Shown here: in pieces, positions 6,483-10,102 of the stretch
Layout: every line of letters begins with the position of its first letter
Position numbering within the stretch: the first letter of the stretch is position 1
Source: Bacillota bacterium
Lineage (GTDB): Bacteria > Bacillota > Clostridia > Christensenellales > Aristaeellaceae
Length of the DNA: 10,102 bases
Reading direction: 5' to 3'
Assembly: GCA_023392515.1 (NCBI GenBank)
Contig: JAEVYX010000018.1
Location: 1 to 10,102 of the forward strand
The notes under the pieces: model-generated
The model's database searches: none
Told to the model about the DNA's origin: nothing
The model's input: only the letters and a program-made list of their open reading frames with translations
Position numbers and translations under genes: made by a program

Positions 6483-7634
6483 ATGAAGCATCATAATCTT
6501 TGCAGAGGTTTGATCCTGGTTTTGTTCCTTGTGCTTTTTTGCGCCCCGGCCCAGGCCGCTTTCCCACAAAAGCCAAAGGTGACTATCGCATTAGATACAT
6601 ATGACTACGATCCTGGCGGAAGCTGGTCCTTTGGCCTCCTTGGCAGCGTACTTGACGTGTATCCTGACGCAACAAGATATTACCATACATGGGATGCCTA
6701 TAAGCTCAACTTCGTTTCTGCATGCGCAGAGAATGTATGGGACTTGATTGCCTGTACCCCGGAGGAACGTAAAATCCTGCAGGATATCATAAAAGAGTAC
6801 CGGAAATATTGGATGCGGGTGAACGTGAAGGTGCAGGGTGACGCGGAGATTGCGCTCAGCAATTTCCGTATAGAAAACAGCGGAGAAGTAGAAATCTGGC
6901 CGGTGAGGGAACTGGTAGAGTTGGGGAGCAACTCGAAAATCGTAGATGGTATATTTAAGGGCAGCTCCGTCGCACATCTGGAAATGATTTCTTATGCAAA
7001 AGATAAAACAGACCGGCAGATGAACAAGGTTTTCGCCAAGGCCAAGCTCCTTTGTGATATCACCTATTATCCCGGCACGCAGGGTGCGTTTACGGAAACG
7101 ATTCGGGTGTCTACAAAAAATGTGAAGCGGGAGACTTATTACAAGGATGGCGGATACCGCATTTGGATGGAGACTTGCGAAGCCGCGAATCCGCCCCTCT
7201 CCCTGCGGGATGTGGAGGATGCCCCCTACCTGCCTGAAAGTGTGAAAAAAGATGCAGAGGCAAACCTAGAGAATTACCAAATGTATATATTCTTTGGCTT
7301 TTCGCAAAAACAGATGCTATGGAATGTGCGCAGCGTTTATAAATCCTTGGCAGAGGAGCAGGATGGCATATGGGTGGAGGGATATGTTAACACGGCCTGC
7401 GACTATTCCTCTTCAATGGATGATATGTATGAAAACGGGATAGAACGCTTCGCTTTTGAAGTCATCCTCCGCAAAGATGGCAAAAGTCCGGATGAGTTGG
7501 AAAATTGGCTGAAAGAGATGGCCTTCACCGCAACATTCGGCACAGAACTTGTGGGGGATGAAGAGAATATAGGGTATGACGGGATTCAGTTTACAATTCC
7601 CATCGATACGAGTGCGGTTCGGTTTGTGCGGTGA
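6483..7634 (+). CDS. Secreted protein of unknown family, paralogue 3 of 3
   Basis: A 383-residue member of the same unrecognised exported family. Residues 1-25 form a Sec signal peptide (LILVLFLVLFCAPAQA) with an AQA cleavage site. Residues about 20-238 are almost the same as in paralogue 1, with only four residue changes in the mature part: R/K after KP, E/K in IFxGSS, D/G in TQxAF and E/D in YKxGG. The last third is clearly diverged but keeps FSQKQM, KSLAEEQDG, WVExYV, RKDGKS, ENWLK and the C-terminal FTIPIDTSAVRFV. The ATG at 6483 is chosen because AAAGGAG (6467-6473) stands nine bases before it and the signal peptide starts there; the longer reading from 6417 would add 22 residues before the signal. 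It is the last gene of the cluster, ending before a strong bidirectional terminator. Confidence 0.85.
   Translation: MKHHNLCRGLILVLFLVLFCAPAQAAFPQKPKVTIALDTYDYDPGGSWSFGLLGSVLDVYPDATRYYHTWDAYKLNFVSACAENVWDLIACTPEERKILQDIIKEYRKYWMRVNVKVQGDAEIALSNFRIENSGEVEIWPVRELVELGSNSKIVDGIFKGSSVAHLEMISYAKDKTDRQMNKVFAKAKLLCDITYYPGTQGAFTETIRVSTKNVKRETYYKDGGYRIWMETCEAANPPLSLRDVEDAPYLPESVKKDAEANLENYQMYIFFGFSQKQMLWNVRSVYKSLAEEQDGIWVEGYVNTACDYSSSMDDMYENGIERFAFEVILRKDGKSPDELENWLKEMAFTATFGTELVGDEENIGYDGIQFTIPIDTSAVRFVR
6541..7196 (+). repeat. 656-bp near-identical repeat, copy B (copy A at 4032-4687)
   Basis: This is the counterpart of 4032-4687 inside paralogue gene 3, gap-free with about 26 mismatches by hand count. 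Most are silent. Seven lie in the first 60 bases, and several cluster near the 3' edge; the middle is close to invariant, as expected of a conversion tract. Confidence 0.9.
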
Positions 7635-7672
7635 ACCATATGATGGATAATCCGTGGGAAATATACGTAAGC

Positions 7673-7708
7673 AAAAGGCGGGAGGATCAATCTTCCCGCC
7701 TCTGTTTT
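7673..7708. terminator. Bidirectional terminator between convergent genes
   Basis: AGGCGGGA (7676-7683) pairs with TCCCGCCT (7694-7701), and the stem extends to 11 bp with one G-T pair. TTTT (7705-7708) follows on the plus strand. AAAA (7673-7676) gives a T tract on the minus strand. It ends both the paralogue cluster and the convergent lipoprotein gene. Confidence 0.8.
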
Positions 7709-7734
7709 GTTCATTTCATAGTAGCACCGGCCGA

Positions 7735-8964
7735 TCAGCGATATTCGATGGTATTGATAAGCGCGGAGATTTCTTCCTTCGCTTTTTCGGACAAGTGGCC
7801 ATAAACCTGTATAGTGTTGGAACAGCCATTATGAAAATTGTGGTATAGATAGGCATCCTGCACGATTCGCACAATGGCTGCATCATTTTCACCGGAGGCG
7901 ACACTTTTTCCGGCATACAGGATGAAGGGTTCTCCGGGAAAATCAGACAGAATGCCACCGTCAAATTCCAACGTGCAGGTAATAGGCAAAGATAAAAGCT
8001 CGGCGGGGAATATCTCAGATGCGACCCCCGTCTCTGATAATAAGCCTTTCATTGTCGAGGTACTGGTCGCTTCAAAACTTTTTTCTTTCTCATCAACGAA
8101 GGCGCGGTATTCTTCAATATCCATTCCCCTCAAATAAGGAAGCAAGCTGCAGTCTTCGCGCTTCAAGATTTCCTTTTCGGACGGTGACAAATATGACCAG
8201 ATATCCTGGGAAGATAAAAGCAGCAGCATGGTGCCGTTGATAAATTTGTTGTAACCGGTTTGAAAAGAGGTGTCTTCCTGCCAGCCATTAGGAAGGCTTA
8301 AGGAGAAACCGTCCAGCGAAATCACATTTTTATCGCCTTTTTCGCCTGTAAAGATGGCCTGACCTACGAAGGGCTCAACTCCGTCGTACCAAATGCTGTC
8401 AATCACATGCTGAATTAAGGCTTCCGTTTGTATCGTTATACCGGGGTAGACCCGGCAGTTAATCATGATTACTTTTTTGTCCTGATACTTCATGTATTGG
8501 CGCGAGTCAAAGGAATACTCCTCGGCCTGTACTGTACCATCAATCAATATATACCGCGCTTGATTCGTGAAATACGCTTTCGCTTGCCTGATCGTTATAC
8601 TATCCTGCATTCCTGCCTTGAATAAGGGAACAAGCCTTAGAAAGCCGGAATAGTCAAGTTCGTTCCAATCGTCGAGTTCATAAGCATCGACAAGCGCTAC
8701 TGTGATGTCACAATACGGATCCAAGGTTATCATCTGCATCAAAATGCCGTTTTCCCGCAAATAGCTTTCCTCTTCAGCCGCGCTTGTGAACAGATAATCC
8801 TGCGCTTCCTCTTCTTCAATATGCCCGGGATAAAAGGCGGCAAAGCCCTCCGGAACATCCAGCGACATTTTGATTTCATCCAGAAATATTGTTTCCCCGC
8901 AGGCGCAGATGCAAAGAAGCAGGCAAGCCATGAGAAATATGAACAGAAACGGCTTTTTGATCAT
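7735..8964 (-). CDS. Probable lipoprotein with two copies of a PsbP/Mog1-like module
   Basis: A 409-residue exported protein I cannot name. Residues 1-22 form a signal peptide (MIKKPFLFIF, then a hydrophobic core) ending in ICAC. I19-C20-A21-C22 is an acceptable though unusual lipobox, so C22 is probably lipidated on the outer face of the membrane. Two related modules follow. Module 1 (about 31-194) opens with MSLDVPEGF and closes with HVIDSIWYD. Module 2 (about 214-409) opens with FSLSLPNGW and closes with ALINTIEYR. The hydrophobic-strand/P-x-G-[FW] opening and closing helix recall PsbP/Mog1/DcrB-type domains, often found in bacterial lipoproteins of unknown role; this is inference from pattern. 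The start is fixed by GGAGGA (8978-8973), eight bases upstream. The gene converges on the paralogue cluster, shares its terminator, and has its own extended -10 promoter. Confidence 0.78.
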   Translation of the reverse strand: MIKKPFLFIFLMACLLLCICACGETIFLDEIKMSLDVPEGFAAFYPGHIEEEEAQDYLFTSAAEEESYLRENGILMQMITLDPYCDITVALVDAYELDDWNELDYSGFLRLVPLFKAGMQDSITIRQAKAYFTNQARYILIDGTVQAEEYSFDSRQYMKYQDKKVIMINCRVYPGITIQTEALIQHVIDSIWYDGVEPFVGQAIFTGEKGDKNVISLDGFSLSLPNGWQEDTSFQTGYNKFINGTMLLLLSSQDIWSYLSPSEKEILKREDCSLLPYLRGMDIEEYRAFVDEKEKSFEATSTSTMKGLLSETGVASEIFPAELLSLPITCTLEFDGGILSDFPGEPFILYAGKSVASGENDAAIVRIVQDAYLYHNFHNGCSNTIQVYGHLSEKAKEEISALINTIEYR

Positions 8965-9018
8965 CGGATGATTCCTCCGCTGTTTGAATGATATGCAGCC
9001 TATGAAACAATATATTTG

Positions 9019-9027
9019 ATTATATCA
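9019..9027 (-). promoter_or_regulatory. Extended -10 promoter of the lipoprotein gene
   Basis: Read on the minus strand, TGATATAAT is a perfect TATAAT box preceded by the TGn extended element. The -35 region is poor, as is common for extended -10 promoters. Transcription would start near 9012, giving a leader of about 48 bases before the ATG at 8964. Confidence 0.5.
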
Positions 9028-9118
9028 TTCCCTGCTGGAAAAGGATAGAATAGTGGTTAATATTTGGTCGAAAATTCTATAATTCGAAAAGAGAAAACCC
9101 TCTCCACTCCTGTCCCCA

Positions 9119-9147
9119 AACCTTTACCGGGGAATCATCATAGAATA
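9119..9147 (+). promoter_or_regulatory. Possible sigma-K (or sigma-E) sporulation promoter
   Basis: AACC (9119-9122) and CATAGAATA (9139-9147) are 16 bases apart. They match the mACm and CATAnnnTA elements known for sigma-K promoters of spore formers; the -10 part also fits sigma-E. Transcription would start near 9154, within a hairpin (9151-9170). Mother-cell expression would suit a CotJC-like or other spore-coat ferritin-fold protein. Confidence 0.4.
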
Positions 9148-9150
9148 AAG

Positions 9151-9170
9151 TGCAGTCCTTCCGGGCTGCA
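9151..9170 (+). promoter_or_regulatory. Leader hairpin before the ferritin-like gene
   Basis: TGCAGTCC (9151-9158) pairs with GGGCTGCA (9163-9170) around a TTCC loop, giving 8 bp with one wobble pair. It lies 20 bases before the GGAGG ribosome binding site (9191-9195). It may stabilise the transcript's 5' end or be regulatory; it is too far upstream to hide the ribosome binding site by itself. Confidence 0.35.
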
Positions 9171-9202
9171 GCCTCCCAAACAATTTAATTGGAGGATTCA
9201 TG

Positions 9203-10102
9203 ATGTCTTACGAAAATGATAGCGGTCAACTGCAATGGGTTGACTGTTCAGGCCAAGGAACCCCGTGGCCGTGGGAAGAACAGCAGGGCTGGGGCGGCTC
9301 CCAGATGAGGCCCAAGCCACCCTGTCCCGAGCGGTGCGACAAGCACCCTTGCCCAGAGTGGGATAAGAAAGACCCTTGCCATGACTGGGATAAAAAGGAC
9401 CCCTGTCCCGATCGGCGCGACAAGCACCCATGCCCCGAATGGGACAAGAAAGACCCCTGCCATGATTGGGATAAGAAAGGCCCGTGTCATGACTGGGATA
9501 AGAAAGACCCCTGCCATGACTGGGATAAGAAAGACCCGTGTCATGACTGGGACAAAAAGGACCCGTGGGATGACCGGGACAAGAAAGACCCCTGCCATGA
9601 CCGGGACAAGAAAGACCCCTGCTATGACTGGGGAAAAAAAGACCCGCATCCCGATTGTAAAAAAGGCCAATCCAACGCGGTCTGCATGCTGTTGGAGGAC
9701 TATGCGGGGCCGGGCTCCGAATTGACGGCCGCGACGACCTATATGTACCAGTCCTCTATCTTAAAGGATAAGTATCCCGAAATTGCCAAAGTGCTGCACG
9801 ATATCGGCGTGCAGGAAATGGGGCACATGGAGAAGCTGGCCGGCGCCGTTTTGAAGCTTGGCGGCGACCCGAAATACGCTTACTGTGATTATAGTACCTG
9901 CAAGAAAAAGTTCTGGTCTGGGGAGTACGCAGTCTACGAAAAATGCGTGTGGGATATACTAAAGGGCAACATTGAAGATGAGGAAAACGCGGTGGAGGAA
10001 TACTACCGCCAGGCCGATGTGACGTGCATCCCCTGGTTGAAGTCGCTGCTTCGCTGCCTTGCCAAGGATGAACAGGAGCATGTGCGCGTCCTGAAAAAGC
10101 TG
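9203..10102 (+). CDS. Ferritin-like diiron protein with N-terminal Cys/His nonapeptide repeats (3' end cut by window)
   Basis: The reading frame is open from the ATG at 9203 to the window edge (300 codons, no stop). GGAGG (9191-9195) is seven bases upstream; an ATG at 9200 is a less well-spaced alternative. Residues 1-40 are Gly/Trp/Gln-rich. Residues 41-148 are exactly twelve 9-residue units, mostly CHDWDKKDP or CPEWDKKDP. Residues about 160-300 form a ferritin-like four-helix domain: E173 in helix 1 (GPGSELTAATTYMYQ), E205-x2-H208 in helix 2 (QEMGHMEKL), a Glu-rich helix 3 (about 258-266) and E290-x2-H293 in helix 4 (DEQEHVRVL). These are the expected ligands of a diiron or dimanganese site, as in rubrerythrin, manganese catalase and CotJC. 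Likely roles are peroxide or oxygen detoxification or metal storage, perhaps in the spore. The repeat region could bind metals through its Cys, His and Asp residues. The assignment of the fold is firm; the exact family is not. Confidence 0.85.
   Translation, partial: MSYENDSGQLQWVDCSGQGTPWPWEEQQGWGGSQMRPKPPCPERCDKHPCPEWDKKDPCHDWDKKDPCPDRRDKHPCPEWDKKDPCHDWDKKGPCHDWDKKDPCHDWDKKDPCHDWDKKDPWDDRDKKDPCHDRDKKDPCYDWGKKDPHPDCKKGQSNAVCMLLEDYAGPGSELTAATTYMYQSSILKDKYPEIAKVLHDIGVQEMGHMEKLAGAVLKLGGDPKYAYCDYSTCKKKFWSGEYAVYEKCVWDILKGNIEDEENAVEEYYRQADVTCIPWLKSLLRCLAKDEQEHVRVLKKL
9323..9646 (+). repeat. Twelve in-frame 27-bp tandem repeats
   Basis: The 324 bases divide exactly into twelve 27-base units coding for nonapeptides. 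Units 2, 3 and 5-9 are nearly the same at DNA level (CATGACTGGGATAAGAAAGA core). Units 1 and 4 carry R and KHP variants, and units 10-12 are degenerate (WDDRDKKDP, CHDRDKKDP, CYDWGKKDP). A block of units 1-3 resembles units 4-6, so a three-unit (81-bp) duplication is likely in its history. Confidence 0.9.

Noticed and set aside
9323..9646. CRISPR-like array
   Set aside because: The units are contiguous with no spacers, are in frame, and encode a regular nonapeptide, so this is a coding tandem repeat.
9248..9670. Minus-strand open frame with a striking hydrophobic repeat (VFLVPVMAG type)
   Set aside because: It is the antisense reading of the 27-bp repeats in the ferritin-like gene. Any frame of a 27-bp repeat stays open by period; there is no ribosome binding site. 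The same holds for the other minus frames at 9198-9447 and the plus frame at 9381-9725.

Overview
The window looks like chromosomal DNA of an endospore-forming, Gram-positive, low-to-mid GC Bacillota, most likely a clostridial (Eubacteriales-type) anaerobe. The reasons are AGGAGG-type ribosome binding sites before nearly every gene, Sec signal peptides and a lipoprotein signal, peptidoglycan-binding (PG_binding_1) repeats, short intrinsic terminators, and a promoter of sporulation sigma-K/sigma-E type before a ferritin-like gene. No RNA genes, CRISPR array, phage genes or transposase were seen.

Layout. (1) 1-999: an AraC-type regulator with a GyrI-like effector domain, behind a good sigma-A promoter. 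(2) 1000-1555: no gene. It holds a 269-bp element with terminal inverted repeats (MITE-like), inserted between the regulator and its probable terminator, followed by a dense run of hairpins. (3) 1556-2683, minus strand: a secreted protein with three PG_binding_1 repeats and no catalytic domain. An 85-bp nested palindrome lies just upstream of its ribosome binding site. (4) 2961-3794: an AT-rich, apparently acquired gene with an R-x4-H motif typical of HEPN RNases. (5) 3971-7634: three tandem genes for secreted paralogues of about 385 residues, a family I do not recognise. Genes 1 and 3 are about 96% identical at DNA level over their first two thirds and much less alike in the last third, which points to recent gene conversion. 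A strong bidirectional terminator follows. (6) 7735-8964, minus strand: a convergent lipoprotein with two copies of one module. (7) 9203 to the window end: a ferritin-like diiron protein whose N-terminal part is an exact run of twelve 9-residue Cys/His/Asp/Lys-rich units. It is cut by the window edge.

How the parts may work together. Five genes encode exported proteins (the cell-wall-binding protein, three paralogues and the lipoprotein), so the region is mainly a cell-envelope or secretome locus. The paralogue cluster looks like a small operon under diversifying evolution. The ferritin-like gene is separately controlled and probably belongs to the spore. The regulator and the HEPN-like gene show no clear functional link to their neighbours. 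The least described items are the paralogue family, the repeat-ferritin fusion and the lone HEPN-like gene.
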